Both the position numbers and the translations under genes were made by a program. From Cupriavidus cauae (GTDB taxonomy: Bacteria > Pseudomonadota > Gammaproteobacteria > Burkholderiales > Burkholderiaceae): DNA of 64,000 bases. The notes below the pieces were generated by a model. The model saw nothing but the letters and a program-made list of their open reading frames with translations, did no database searches and was not told the origin of the DNA. The stretch is taken from positions 29,326 through 93,325 of the forward strand of contig NZ_VWRN01000071.1 of the NCBI RefSeq assembly GCF_008632125.1. The letters run 5' to 3'. Below, in pieces: positions 1 to 8,998 of this stretch. How positions within the stretch are numbered: position 1 is the stretch's first letter; the number at the start of each line of letters is the position of its first letter.

Positions 1-827
1 CCGTGGCCGAGTCGCACATCGCCGGTTCGGGCTTCGCCTACTTCGCCGTGATGGCGGGCGTGTTCGTCACCGCGTTCTACTCGTTCCGGATGTACTTCCT
101 GGTATTCCACGGCGAGGAGCGCTTCGGCAAGCCGCACCTGCACCACGACCACGCCGAGGAAGAGGAAGAGGCGCATGGCGACGACCATCACCATGGCCTG
201 GCTCCGGGCGAGAAGCCGCACGAGTCGCCGTGGGTCGTGACGCTGCCGCTGGTGCTGCTGGCGATCCCGTCGGTGGTGATCGGTGCGATCGCGATCGAGC
301 CGATGCTGTTCGGCGACTTCTTCAAGAACGGCGTGGCCTTCCAGAACGTGATCTTCGTCGGCGAGAACCATCACGCGATGCGCGAGCTGGGCGAGATGTT
401 CCACGGCTGGGTCGCGATGGGCATCCACTCGCTGCAGACCCCGGTGCTGTGGCTCGCGCTGGCCGGCGTGGTGCTGTCGTGGTTCTTCTACATGAAGCGC
501 CCCGACATCCCGGCGGCCATCCAGCAGCGCTTCAGCGGCGTGTACAAGTTGCTCGACAACAAGTACTACATGGACGCCATCAACGAGGCGGTGTTCGCCC
601 GCGGCGCGCGCCTGCTCGGCACGGGCCTGTGGAAGGGCGGCGACCAGGGCCTGATCGACGGCCTGCTGGTCAACGGCGCCGCGCGCGTGGTCGGCTGGGT
701 CGCCTCGGTCAGCCGCTACGTGCAGTCCGGCTATATCTATCACTACGCATTCGCGATGATCCTGGGCATGCTGGTGCTGCTGTCGATCACGATCTTCGGC
801 TCGGCTAGCGCGGTGGGCGCCAAGTAA
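1..827 (+). CDS. nuoL: NADH-quinone oxidoreductase subunit L, C-terminal part (5' end outside window)
   Basis: Membrane proton-pumping subunit of respiratory complex I. Only the last ~274 residues are present; the frame is open to the window edge, so the true start lies upstream. Visible are hydrophobic segments, a cytoplasmic or periplasmic loop very rich in His and Glu (residues ~46-66 of the fragment), and a final membrane helix near the C-terminus (AMILGMLVLLSITIFG). The stop is 14 bp before nuoM, which is followed by nuoN, the normal end of the nuoA-N operon. The identification rests on this gene order plus the NuoL-like C-terminal part, and is secure. Confidence 0.95.
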   Translation, partial: VAESHIAGSGFAYFAVMAGVFVTAFYSFRMYFLVFHGEERFGKPHLHHDHAEEEEEAHGDDHHHGLAPGEKPHESPWVVTLPLVLLAIPSVVIGAIAIEPMLFGDFFKNGVAFQNVIFVGENHHAMRELGEMFHGWVAMGIHSLQTPVLWLALAGVVLSWFFYMKRPDIPAAIQQRFSGVYKLLDNKYYMDAINEAVFARGARLLGTGLWKGGDQGLIDGLLVNGAARVVGWVASVSRYVQSGYIYHYAFAMILGMLVLLSITIFGSASAVGAK

Positions 828-841
828 GGAATACAACGAAA

Positions 842-2308
842 ATGGTTCTCTCTTTCGCTATCTGGCTGCCTGTCTTTTTCGGCTTGCTGGTGCTGGCTTT
901 CGGCTCGGATCGCAGCCCGGGCTTCGTCCGCTGGACCGCGTTGTTCGGCTCGATCGTCAGCTTCCTGGTCACGCTGCCGCTGATTCTGAACTTCGACCGC
1001 GGCACCGCGCAGATGCAGTTCGTCGAGAAGTATTCGTGGATCGAGCGCTTCAACATCAACTACCACCTCGGCGTCGACGGCATCTCTATGTGGTTCGTGG
1101 TGCTGACCGCCTTTATCACGGTGATCGTCGTGATCGCCGGCTGGGAGGTCATCACCGAGCGCGTGGCGGCCTACATGGCCTCGTTCCTGATCCTGTCGGG
1201 CATCATGGTCGGCGTGTTCGCCTCGCTCGACGGCATGCTGTTCTACGTGTTCTTCGAGGCCACGCTGATCCCGATGTACATCATCATCGGCGTCTGGGGC
1301 GGTCCGAACCGGGTCTACGCGGCCTTCAAGTTCTTCCTCTACACGCTGCTCGGCTCGCTGCTGACGCTGATCGCGCTGCTGTACCTGTACAACAAGACCG
1401 GCAGCTTCGAGATCCTGCAATGGCATCAGGCCAGGCTGTCGATGAACGAGCAGGTGCTGCTGTTCCTGGCGTTCTTCCTGGCCTTCGCGGTCAAGGTGCC
1501 GATGTGGCCGGTCCACACCTGGCTGCCCGACGCCCACGTCGAGGCGCCCACCGGCGGCTCCGTGGTGCTGGCCGCGATCATGCTGAAGCTGGGCGCCTAC
1601 GGCTTCCTGCGCTTCTCGCTGCCGATCGCGCCGGACGCCAGCCACAGCCTGGCCGCGTTCATCATCGCGATCTCGCTGGTGGCCGTGATCTACATCGGCC
1701 TGGTGGCGATGGTGCAGGCCGACATGAAGAAGCTGGTCGCGTACTCGTCGATCGCCCACATGGGCTTCGTCACGCTGGGCTTCTTCATCTTCAGCGAGAT
1801 CGGCATCGAGGGCGGCATCGTGCAGATGATCTCGCACGGCTTCATCTCGGGCGCGATGTTCCTTTGCATCGGCGTGCTCTATGACCGCGTGCACTCGCGC
1901 CAGATCGCCGACTACGGCGGCGTGGTCAACACGATGCCGAAGTTCGCGGCCTTCGCGGTGTTCTTCGCGATGGCCAACAGCGGCCTGCCGGCCACCTCGG
2001 GCTTCGTCGGCGAGTGGATGGTGATCCTGGGCGGCGTCCAGTACAACTTCTGGATCGGCCTGGCGGCGGCCACCTCGCTGATCCTCGGCGCGGCCTATTC
2101 GCTGTGGATGGTCAAGCGCGTGGTGTTCGGCGATATCAAGCACCAGCACGTCGCCGAGCTGGTCGACCTGAACAAGCGCGAGTTCGTCATGCTGGGCCTG
2201 CTGGCCGCGATGACGCTGTACATGGGCCTGCATCCGAAACCCTTTACCGATGTGATGCACGCATCGGTGGTCAACCTGCTGTCGCACGTGGCGCAGTCCA
2301 AGCTGTAA
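842..2308 (+). CDS. nuoM: NADH-quinone oxidoreductase subunit M
   Basis: 488-residue antiporter-like membrane subunit of complex I, the usual length for NuoM. It is hydrophobic throughout and carries the family core segments, including the stretch VPMWPVHTWLPDAHVEAPT (residues ~220-238) and the conserved Glu in FFEATLIPMYIIIG used in proton translocation. The start ATG follows an AAGGA-type ribosome site at the end of nuoL; the spacing to nuoL (14 bp) and nuoN (18 bp) shows one transcript. It works in the inner membrane with NuoL and NuoN to couple NADH oxidation to proton export. Confidence 0.97.
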   Translation: MVLSFAIWLPVFFGLLVLAFGSDRSPGFVRWTALFGSIVSFLVTLPLILNFDRGTAQMQFVEKYSWIERFNINYHLGVDGISMWFVVLTAFITVIVVIAGWEVITERVAAYMASFLILSGIMVGVFASLDGMLFYVFFEATLIPMYIIIGVWGGPNRVYAAFKFFLYTLLGSLLTLIALLYLYNKTGSFEILQWHQARLSMNEQVLLFLAFFLAFAVKVPMWPVHTWLPDAHVEAPTGGSVVLAAIMLKLGAYGFLRFSLPIAPDASHSLAAFIIAISLVAVIYIGLVAMVQADMKKLVAYSSIAHMGFVTLGFFIFSEIGIEGGIVQMISHGFISGAMFLCIGVLYDRVHSRQIADYGGVVNTMPKFAAFAVFFAMANSGLPATSGFVGEWMVILGGVQYNFWIGLAAATSLILGAAYSLWMVKRVVFGDIKHQHVAELVDLNKREFVMLGLLAAMTLYMGLHPKPFTDVMHASVVNLLSHVAQSKL

Positions 2309-2326
2309 GCAGGGAGAGAACGAATC

Positions 2327-3802
2327 ATGGAATCGACCACGACTTGGGCGCCCGTCGCCCCGATCATCTTCCTGGCGATCGCCATCGCGGCGGTCAACTG
2401 GATCGACCTCGCGCGCGGCAAGAACCGCCCGAGCGTCGCCTATCCGCTGTCGCTGCTGATCACGCTGGTACTGACCGTCTGGTTCGGCCTGAACGCCGCC
2501 AACGGCGAGACCCACTACGCCTTCTCGAACCTGGCCGTGATCGACCCGATGGCGAACGTGCTGGCCTCGTTCTCGGCGCTGGCGCTGTTCGTGACGCTGG
2601 TCTACACCCGCCGCTACCTCGGCGACCGTGACCTGTACGCCGGCGAGTTCTACATGCTGGCGCTGTTCACGCTGGGCGGCCAGATCGTGATGATCACCGG
2701 CAACAACTTCCTGACGCTGTACCTCGGCGTGGAACTGCTGTCGCTGTCGTCGTACGCGCTGGTCGCGCTGCGCCGCGATTCGCGCGTGACGTCCGAATCG
2801 GCGATGAAGTACTTCGTGCTGGGCGCGCTGGCCTCGGGCTTCCTGCTGTACGGCATGTCGATGATGTACGGTGCCACCGGTTCGCTGAACCTGGGCGAAG
2901 TGTTCCGCGTGGTCGAATCCGGCCGCGTCAACACGACGATGCTGGCCTTCGGCGTGGTGTTCCTGGTCGCCGGCCTGGCCTTCAAGCTGGGCGCCGCGCC
3001 GTTCCACATGTGGATTCCGGACATCTACCAGGGCTCGCCGACCGCGGTGACGCTGCTGATCGCCGGTGCGCCGAAGCTGGCCGCCTTCGCGATGACGCTG
3101 CGCATCCTGGTCGAAGGCCTGCTGCCGCTGGCGGTGGACTGGCAGGTCATGCTGTCGGTGCTGGCGGTGGTGTCGCTCGCGATCGGCAACCTGACCGCGA
3201 TCGTGCAGAGCAACCTGAAGCGGATGCTGGCGTATTCGACGATCTCGCACATGGGCTTCCTGCTGCTGGGCATGCTGTCGGGCGTGGCCGGCGGCCAGAC
3301 CGACGGCGCCGCCAGCGCGTACGGCTCGGCGATGTTCTACGCGGTCACCTACGTGCTGACCACGCTGGGCACCTTCGGCATCATCCTGCTGCGCACCAAC
3401 AAGGGCTTCGAGGCCGAGACGCTGGAAGACCTGAAGGGCATGTCGCGCAAGAACCCGTGGTTCGCGCTGCTGATGCTGGTGATGATGTTCTCGCTGGCCG
3501 GCATCCCGCCGACCGTGGGCTTCTACGCCAAGCTGGCCGTGCTCGAGGCGGTGGTCGCGGCGGGCATGTCGTGGCTGGCCGTGGTGGCGGTGCTGTTCTC
3601 GCTGATCGGTGCGTTCTACTACCTGCGCATCGTCAAGCTGATGTACTTCGACGTGCCGGCCGGCGAGGAAACGCTGGAAGCCTCCGGCGGCCTGCGTTCG
3701 CTGCTGAGCCTGAACGGCCTGGTGATCGTCGCGCTGGGCATCTTCCCCGCCGCGCTGATGAACCTGTGCTACCAGGTCGTGCGCACCACGCTGGGCGCCT
3801 GA
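2327..3802 (+). CDS. nuoN: NADH-quinone oxidoreductase subunit N
   Basis: 491-residue, multi-helix antiporter-like subunit of complex I. Family features seen are LGVELLSLSSYALVAL and FKLGAAPFHMWIPDIYQGSP, which contain the conserved Glu and Lys of the proton channel, and the later HMGFLLLG segment. Preceded by GGGAGAG 7 bp before the ATG. It is the last canonical nuo gene; the DUF2818 gene follows after 45 bp and is probably still in the operon. Confidence 0.97.
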   Translation: MESTTTWAPVAPIIFLAIAIAAVNWIDLARGKNRPSVAYPLSLLITLVLTVWFGLNAANGETHYAFSNLAVIDPMANVLASFSALALFVTLVYTRRYLGDRDLYAGEFYMLALFTLGGQIVMITGNNFLTLYLGVELLSLSSYALVALRRDSRVTSESAMKYFVLGALASGFLLYGMSMMYGATGSLNLGEVFRVVESGRVNTTMLAFGVVFLVAGLAFKLGAAPFHMWIPDIYQGSPTAVTLLIAGAPKLAAFAMTLRILVEGLLPLAVDWQVMLSVLAVVSLAIGNLTAIVQSNLKRMLAYSTISHMGFLLLGMLSGVAGGQTDGAASAYGSAMFYAVTYVLTTLGTFGIILLRTNKGFEAETLEDLKGMSRKNPWFALLMLVMMFSLAGIPPTVGFYAKLAVLEAVVAAGMSWLAVVAVLFSLIGAFYYLRIVKLMYFDVPAGEETLEASGGLRSLLSLNGLVIVALGIFPAALMNLCYQVVRTTLGA

Positions 3803-3847
3803 GCGCCCGGCCGACGCGCACACGAAGCGAATCCCACCCAAACCGCA

Positions 3848-4156
3848 ATGAGCGCATCCGCGGGCGGCTGGTTTGTCATCCTGCTGGCATTGGCCTGTGC
3901 CAATCTGCCGTTCGTCAACCAGCGCCTGTTTGCGGTCATTCCGCTCGGCAAGCCGCGCAAGCCGTTCTGGGTGCGGCTCGCCGAGCTGATCGTCTACTAT
4001 CTGCTGGTCGGCGCGGTCGGGTTCGCGGTCGAGGCCGGCCTGGGCAACCGCTTTGCCCAGGGCTGGCAGTTCTACGCGATCACCGCCTGCCTGATGCTGG
4101 TGTTCGCCTTCCCCGGCTACACCTGGCAGTACCTGGTCAAACATCGCGCGAGCTGA
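3848..4156 (+). CDS. DUF2818 small membrane protein
   Basis: 102-residue protein with about three hydrophobic segments (residues ~7-30, ~40-65, ~75-98) and a short basic stretch (PLGKPRKPFW). This matches the DUF2818 family, which in beta-proteobacteria regularly follows nuoN. Its biochemical role is unknown; position after nuoN suggests an accessory part in complex I assembly or stability, which is inference. It lies 45 bp from nuoN and 48 bp from the NUDIX gene, all on one strand, so co-transcription is likely. Confidence 0.85.
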   Translation: MSASAGGWFVILLALACANLPFVNQRLFAVIPLGKPRKPFWVRLAELIVYYLLVGAVGFAVEAGLGNRFAQGWQFYAITACLMLVFAFPGYTWQYLVKHRAS

Positions 4157-4204
4157 CGCCGAACCCGGCATGACCTTCGGCGGCCTCGCCATCCCGGAGG
4201 GTTC

Positions 4205-4840
4205 ATGTCGTCATCCCATTCGAAAGCCGCCTCCCTGGTCTCTCCCGAAGCGCTCGACGCCGGCGGCGACGACCATCTGAAGGAAGTCCCCCTGGCGTCC
4301 GCGACGCTGCACCGGGGCAAGTTTCTGACGCTGAAGCAGGACATCGTGCGGCTGCCCGACGGCAAGCAGGCCGGCCGCGAGTATGTCGAGCACCCGGGCG
4401 CGGTGATGATGATCCCGCTGTTCGACGACGGCACCGTGCTGGTGGAGCGCCAGTTCCGCTATGCGGTGCGCGAGGTCATGCTCGAATTCCCGGCCGGCAA
4501 GCTGGACCCGCAGGAAGGGGCGCAGCGCTGCGGCGAGCGCGAGCTGCGCGAGGAAACCGGCTACAGCGCCGCGCGCTGGGACTACCTGACCCGCATCCAC
4601 CCGGTAATCTCGTACTCGACCGAGTTCATCGACCTGTTCCTGGCGCGCGAGCTGACCGCCGGCGAGGCGGCGCTGGACGACGGCGAATTCCTCGAAACGC
4701 TGATCGTGCCGGCCGGGCAGGTGATCGACTGGGTCCGCCAGGGCCGCATCACCGACGTCAAGACCATCATCGGCGCGTTCTGGCTGGAAAAGGTGCTGTC
4801 GGGCGCCTGGCAGCCGGGCGAGCAGAAGGTGCCGGGCTGA
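4205..4840 (+). CDS. NUDIX hydrolase, probable ADP-ribose pyrophosphatase
   Basis: 211-residue NUDIX protein. The full Nudix box is visible: G98, five residues, E104, seven residues, R112-E113-L-x-E116-E117-x-G119, giving the Mg2+-binding helix-loop. The upstream segment with conserved GAVMMIPLFDDGTVLVERQFR and the FPAGKLDP turn is typical of the ADP-ribose pyrophosphatase (NudF-like) subgroup, which splits ADP-ribose to AMP and ribose 5-phosphate. The ATG is directly behind a GGAGGG site (about 4 bp spacing), which fixes the start. Substrate is assigned from subfamily likeness only. Confidence 0.87.
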   Translation: MSSSHSKAASLVSPEALDAGGDDHLKEVPLASATLHRGKFLTLKQDIVRLPDGKQAGREYVEHPGAVMMIPLFDDGTVLVERQFRYAVREVMLEFPAGKLDPQEGAQRCGERELREETGYSAARWDYLTRIHPVISYSTEFIDLFLARELTAGEAALDDGEFLETLIVPAGQVIDWVRQGRITDVKTIIGAFWLEKVLSGAWQPGEQKVPG

Positions 4841-4934
4841 GCGCCGCCCACCTTTAAATTCGCCGAAGCGCTACCATCTTCCCGACAGGCCAGCCTCCGG
4901 GCTGGCACCGGTCAGGAAAAAATTAGAACGACCG

Positions 4935-4963
4935 TTCACAAATTTGCGATTCACGGCTAATAT
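4935..4963 (+). promoter_or_regulatory. Candidate sigma-70 promoter for the DUF1178 gene
   Basis: TTCACA (4935-4940), 17-bp spacer, TAATAT (4958-4963) in an AT-rich patch that stands out from the GC-rich surroundings, 24 bp before the DUF1178 start codon. Both hexamers match four or five of six consensus bases. A 7-bp-arm hairpin (GCCAGCC/GGCTGGC) lies just upstream near 4889-4906 but has no T tract. Confidence 0.4.
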
Positions 4964-4986
4964 TGCTTTGACGGGCTGGAAACATC

Positions 4987-5451
4987 ATGAAGGTGCTCGA
5001 CCTGCGCTGTGCGCATGACCATCGGTTCGAAGGCTGGTTTGCTTCGGAGGACGATGCGCAGTCGCAGATTTCGCGCGATCTCGTTCAGTGTCCTGTCTGC
5101 GGCGACCACGCGGTGACGCGGCTGCCGAGCGCCCCGCGCCTGAATCTGTCCGGCGCGGCCGAGCGAGCGCCGACGCCGCGGGCGCCGGCACCGCAGGCAC
5201 AGGAGGCGGTCCCGCAGGCGGCGCAGGTTCTGCAATCGCTGTATCTGAAGGCGGTCAGGCAGGTGCTGGCGCAGACCGAGGACGTGGGGCCGCGCTTTGC
5301 CGAGGAGGCCAGGCGCATGCATTACGACGAGGCACCGGAACGCGGCATCCGCGGGACGGCGTCGCCGGAGGAAGTGCAGGCGCTCGCCGAAGAGGGCATC
5401 GAAACGTTTCCGCTCGTGGTGCCGGATGCGCTGAAGCAGACGGCTCACTGA
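4987..5451 (+). CDS. DUF1178 family protein with zinc-ribbon-like N-terminus
   Basis: 154-residue protein. The N-terminus (MKVLDLRCAHDHRFEGWF, then LVQCPVCGDH at ~33-42) carries a Cys near residue 8 and a CPxC pair that could bind zinc as in FmdB-type ribbons. A proline/alanine-rich linker (~55-78) separates it from an acidic alpha-helical C-terminal half with EEARRMHYDEAPERGIRG, the DUF1178 hallmark. Function unknown. Likely first gene of its own transcript given the promoter-like site just upstream; an acyl-CoA dehydrogenase gene follows after 89 bp. Confidence 0.85.
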   Translation: MKVLDLRCAHDHRFEGWFASEDDAQSQISRDLVQCPVCGDHAVTRLPSAPRLNLSGAAERAPTPRAPAPQAQEAVPQAAQVLQSLYLKAVRQVLAQTEDVGPRFAEEARRMHYDEAPERGIRGTASPEEVQALAEEGIETFPLVVPDALKQTAH

Positions 5452-5540
5452 ATCGCGTCCCGTGCCCGCCTTCGCGCCGGTGCGAGGGCGCGTTGGCCAG
5501 AACAATTTGCCGGCCGCAGCCGGCATCACTGGAGACGGGC

Positions 5541-6743
5541 ATGGATCTCAATTACACGGCGGCCGACAACGCCTTCCGCGAGGAAGTGCGCAGCTGGCTG
5601 GAAGCCAACCTGCCGGCGGACATTCGCGCCAAGATTCTGAATCACCGCCGGCCCAACCGCGACGATCTGGTGCGCTGGCACAAGATCCTGGCGGGCAAGG
5701 GCTGGTCGGCGCCGCACTGGCCGGTCGAGTTTGGCGGCACCGGCTGGAACGCGACCCAGCGCCATATCTGGGATGAGGAAAATGCCCGCGTCGGCGCGCC
5801 CGGCGTGCTGCCTTTCGGCGTGGCGATGGTCGCGCCGGTGATCATGAAGTACGGCAACGAGCAGCAGAAGTCGTACTACCTGCCGCGCATCCTGGACTGC
5901 ACCGACTGGTGGTGTCAGGGCTATTCGGAGCCGGGCTCGGGCTCGGACCTGGCCTCGCTGAAGACCCGCGCCGAACTGACGCCGGACGGCAAGCACTACA
6001 TCGTCAACGGCCAGAAGACCTGGACCACGCTCGGCCAGCACGCCGACATGATCTTCTGCCTGGTCCGCACCGACCCCGAGGCCAAGAAGCAGGAGGGCAT
6101 CTCCTTCCTGCTGATCGACATGAAGACGCCGGGCATCACCGTGCGTCCGATCATCATGCTCGACGAGGACCACGAGGTGAACGAGGTCTTCTTCGACAAC
6201 GTCAAGGTGCCGGTCGAGAACCGCGTCGGCGAAGAGAACAAGGGCTGGACCTACGCCAAGTACCTGCTCGGCCATGAGCGCACCGGCATCGCCCGCGTCG
6301 GCAATTCCAAGCGCGAGCTGGGCTTCCTGAAGCGCGTCGCGCGCCAGCAGCAGAAGAACGGCAAGCCGCTGCTGGAAGATCCGGTATTCGGCGCCAAGGT
6401 CGCCGCGCTGGAGATCGAGCTGATGGCGCTGGAAATCACCGTGCTGCGCGTGGTCTCGAGCGAGAGCGCCGGCAAGGGCCCCGGCCCCGAGGCCTCGCTG
6501 CTGAAGATCAAGGGCACCGAGATCCAGCAGATGCTGACCGAGCTGATGGTCGAGGCCGTCGGCCCGTACGCGCAGCCGTTCGACCGCGACTACCTGGAGT
6601 GCGAGACCGAGCATGCGGTGACCGGCTACGACGATGCCGCGCCGCTGGCCGCGTACTACTTCAATTTCCGCAAGACCTCGATCTACGGCGGATCCAACGA
6701 AATCCAGAAGAACATCATCAGCCAGATGATCCTGGGGCTGTGA
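5541..6743 (+). CDS. Acyl-CoA dehydrogenase family protein
   Basis: 400-residue flavoenzyme of the acyl-CoA dehydrogenase superfamily, which oxidises acyl-CoA to trans-2-enoyl-CoA with FAD. Visible are the N-terminal helical domain (MDLNYTAADNAFREEVRSWL), the FAD/substrate loop GYSEPGSGSDLASLKTRAEL (~residues 128-147), the GQKTWTTLGQHADMIFCLVR strand and the C-terminal IYGGSNEIQKNIISQMILGL. The frame is open far upstream, but the ATG at 5541 sits behind GGAGACGGGC and gives a normal family length. It lies 13 bp before a second acyl-CoA dehydrogenase gene, so the pair may form a heteromeric enzyme, as is known for some steroid or branched-acyl dehydrogenases (inference). Confidence 0.93.
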   Translation: MDLNYTAADNAFREEVRSWLEANLPADIRAKILNHRRPNRDDLVRWHKILAGKGWSAPHWPVEFGGTGWNATQRHIWDEENARVGAPGVLPFGVAMVAPVIMKYGNEQQKSYYLPRILDCTDWWCQGYSEPGSGSDLASLKTRAELTPDGKHYIVNGQKTWTTLGQHADMIFCLVRTDPEAKKQEGISFLLIDMKTPGITVRPIIMLDEDHEVNEVFFDNVKVPVENRVGEENKGWTYAKYLLGHERTGIARVGNSKRELGFLKRVARQQQKNGKPLLEDPVFGAKVAALEIELMALEITVLRVVSSESAGKGPGPEASLLKIKGTEIQQMLTELMVEAVGPYAQPFDRDYLECETEHAVTGYDDAAPLAAYYFNFRKTSIYGGSNEIQKNIISQMILGL

Positions 6744-6756
6744 GGAGACAGGAACC

Positions 6757-7875
6757 ATGAACTTCAATCTCAGCGACGAGCAGAAGCAACTGGCTGACGC
6801 GGTACGCCGCTTCATCGACAAGAGCTACGACTTCGAGTCCCGCAAGAAGGCCTACAAGAGCGAGACCGGCTACAGCGAAGCGGCCTGGAACGCGCTGGTC
6901 GAGCTCGGCCTGACCGCGCTGCCGGTGCCCGAGGCGCAGGGCGGCTTCAACGGTACCGCCATCGACATGATGGTGGTAATGCAGGAGCTGGGCCGCGGCC
7001 TGGTGGTCGAGCCGTATCTGGCGACGGTGACCGCGGCCTACGCGCTGAAGCAGGCCGGCGGCCAGGACGCCGTGCTCGAACAGGTTGCCGGCGGCGAGAT
7101 CAAGCTGGCCACCGCGTTCAACGAGCGCGAGGCGCGCTACGCGCTGAACGACGTGCGCGTGACCGCCAGGGGCGGCAAGCTGAACGGCACCAAGGTCGTG
7201 GCGGTCCACGGCGGCCAGGCCGACAAGCTGGTGGTGTCCGCACGCACCGGCGGCGGCAATGCCGACCAGGACGGCATCTCGCTGTATCTGGTCGATGCCA
7301 GGGCCCCGGGCGTCACGATCCGCGACTACCGCACCATCGACAATCTGCACGCGGCCGATATCACCTTCCAGGACGCCGCCGGCGAACTGCTGGGCGCCGA
7401 AGGGCAGGGCTGGGCGCTGCTCGAGCAGACCGCCGACTACGCCGCGGTGCTGCTGTGCGCCGAGGCCGTGGGCGTGATGGACACGCTGACCGCCGCCACC
7501 ATCGAGTACGCCAAGACGCGCCAGCAGTTCGGCGTGCCGATCGCGCGCTTCCAGGCGCTGCAGCATCGCATGGTCGAGATGTTCATCCATGCCGAGCAGT
7601 CGCGCTCGATCACGCTGCTGGCCGCGGCCCGCTTCGACGAGGCCAGCCCCGAGGAGCGCCGCCGCTATGTGTCGGCGGCCAAGGCCCGCGTCGGCCAGGC
7701 CGCGCGCACGGTCGGCCAGGAAGCGGTGCAGATCCACGGCGGCATGGGCGTGACCGACGAACTGCCGGCCGCGCACATGTTCAAGCGGCTGACGCTGATC
7801 AACACCACCTTCGGCGATGTCGACCATCATCTTGGCCGCTTCGCCAGCCTGCCGGAATTCCAGCAGGCGGCATGA
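6757..7875 (+). CDS. Acyl-CoA dehydrogenase family protein (second of pair)
   Basis: 372-residue acyl-CoA dehydrogenase homologue. It begins MNFNLSDEQKQLADAVRRFI and keeps the C-terminal VQIHGGMGVTDELPAAHMFK segment. The middle substrate loop is poorly conserved compared with its neighbour: the usual EPxxGSD flavin-contact motif is not evident (the region reads LATAFNERE). This pattern is common for the non-catalytic or divergent partner in alpha/beta acyl-CoA dehydrogenase pairs. The 13-bp gap to the upstream dehydrogenase and a terminator right after it support a two-subunit enzyme in one transcript. Confidence 0.92.
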   Translation: MNFNLSDEQKQLADAVRRFIDKSYDFESRKKAYKSETGYSEAAWNALVELGLTALPVPEAQGGFNGTAIDMMVVMQELGRGLVVEPYLATVTAAYALKQAGGQDAVLEQVAGGEIKLATAFNEREARYALNDVRVTARGGKLNGTKVVAVHGGQADKLVVSARTGGGNADQDGISLYLVDARAPGVTIRDYRTIDNLHAADITFQDAAGELLGAEGQGWALLEQTADYAAVLLCAEAVGVMDTLTAATIEYAKTRQQFGVPIARFQALQHRMVEMFIHAEQSRSITLLAAARFDEASPEERRRYVSAAKARVGQAARTVGQEAVQIHGGMGVTDELPAAHMFKRLTLINTTFGDVDHHLGRFASLPEFQQAA

Positions 7876-7899
7876 TGGCCAGCCGTTGAGGCAACACAG

Positions 7900-7935
7900 G
7901 CCGCGCTCGGGCGTCAACGTCCGGCGCGGCTTTTT
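7900..7935 (+). terminator. Intrinsic terminator after the acyl-CoA dehydrogenase pair
   Basis: GCCGCGC (7900-7906) pairs with GCGCGGC (7924-7930), with extra pairing of CGG/CCG inside, followed by TTTTT. It lies between the stop of the second dehydrogenase (7875) and the ribosome site of the MaoC gene (7975), so the MaoC pair probably has its own start of transcription or depends on readthrough. Confidence 0.75.
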
Positions 7936-7974
7936 GCTTTGCGGACCAGAACAACCCAGCAGACTGGAGACCCC

Positions 7975-8427
7975 ATGTCCGACACCATGTACTTCGAAGA
8001 CTTCGTCGTCGGCAGCCGGCGCGAGCTCGGCTCGCGGCTGATCACCGAGGACGAGATCGTCAGCTTCGCGACGCAATACGATCCGCAGCCCTTCCACGTC
8101 GACAAGGAGGCCGCCCAGCGCAGCATCTACGGCGGCCTGATCTCGAGCGGCTGGATGACCTGCGCGGTGATGATGCGCATGCTGGTCGACAACATGACGT
8201 CGAAGTCGGCCAGCATGGGCTCGCCCGGCGTCGACGAGATCCGCTGGCTCAAGCCGGTCTATGCCGGCGATACGCTGACGGTGTTCGTGTCGGTGCTGGA
8301 CAAGCGGCCGTCGCAGTCCAAGCCCGATCGCGGCGTCGTGCACACGCAGTGGGAGGCGGTCAACCAGCGCGGCGAGCTGGTCTGCACCGTCAAGGGCATG
8401 GGCATGTACGGCCGCCGGCCGGCCTGA
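7975..8427 (+). CDS. MaoC family (R)-specific enoyl-CoA hydratase-like protein
   Basis: 150-residue hot-dog fold protein. MYFEDFVVGSRRELGSRLIT and the hydratase-2 catalytic segment around FATQYDPQPFHVDKEAAQ (Asp/His pair, ~38-52), then GGLISSGWMTCAVMMRM, mark the MaoC dehydratase family, which adds water to trans-2-enoyl-CoA. Start chosen at 7975 behind GGAGACCCC; a TTG further upstream in frame has no ribosome site. It is followed 55 bp later by another MaoC protein, suggesting a two-component hydratase or two specificities in the pathway of the upstream dehydrogenases. Confidence 0.88.
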   Translation: MSDTMYFEDFVVGSRRELGSRLITEDEIVSFATQYDPQPFHVDKEAAQRSIYGGLISSGWMTCAVMMRMLVDNMTSKSASMGSPGVDEIRWLKPVYAGDTLTVFVSVLDKRPSQSKPDRGVVHTQWEAVNQRGELVCTVKGMGMYGRRPA

Positions 8428-8482
8428 ATCCCCCATCGAACCGGAACCGTCGTTCCGGCCCGACATTGGACAAGGAGAGAAG

Positions 8483-8962
8483 ATGCGCACCATCGCTTCG
8501 CTGGAAGAACTCGAGGGCCTGCAGGGGCAGGAGGTCGCCGTCAGCGACTGGACCGAGATCACGCAGCACCAGGTCAACCTGTTCGCCGAGGCGACCGGCG
8601 ACCATCAGTGGATCCACGTCGATCCCGAACGCGCGCGGCGCGAATCGCCGTTCGGCGCCCCGGTCGCGCACGGCTTCCTGACGCTGTCGCTGCTGCCCGC
8701 GCTGATGCAGAGCGCGATGCAGATGCCGGGCGTCAAGATCGGCGTCAACTACGGCCTGAACCGCGTGCGCTTCACCGCGCCGGTGCCGGTCGGCAGCCGG
8801 CTGCGCGCCCGCATCAAGCTGCTGAAGGTCGAGCGCATCGCGCCGCCGCCCAATGCCCCGGACCTGGTCGGCGCGCAATCGACCTGGGAGGTCACGATCG
8901 AACGCGAGGGCAGCGACCGTCCGGTCTGCGTCGCGGAATCGATCAGCCGCCGCTACTCCTGA
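8483..8962 (+). CDS. MaoC family dehydratase
   Basis: 159-residue hot-dog fold protein. The catalytic stretch LFAEATGDHQWIHVDPERAR (Asp/His at ~39-46) and APVAHGFLTLSLLPALMQ are the MaoC hallmark; NYGLNRVRFTAPVPVGSRLR is the family's C-terminal strand. Good ribosome site (AAGGAGAG, 7 bp before ATG). Likely acts on an enoyl-CoA made by the neighbouring acyl-CoA dehydrogenases; the exact substrate cannot be read from sequence. The urea operon control region begins right after its stop. Confidence 0.9.
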   Translation: MRTIASLEELEGLQGQEVAVSDWTEITQHQVNLFAEATGDHQWIHVDPERARRESPFGAPVAHGFLTLSLLPALMQSAMQMPGVKIGVNYGLNRVRFTAPVPVGSRLRARIKLLKVERIAPPPNAPDLVGAQSTWEVTIEREGSDRPVCVAESISRRYS

Positions 8963-8998
8963 CGCCCCGGTGCGGTGCGTCGCACCGCTTTGCATCAT

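Noticed and set aside
743..4192. Minus-strand open frame of over 1100 codons across nuoL-nuoN
   Set aside because: Arg/Gln/His-rich translation typical of the antisense of GC-rich genes; no start signal; sits over undoubted nuo genes.
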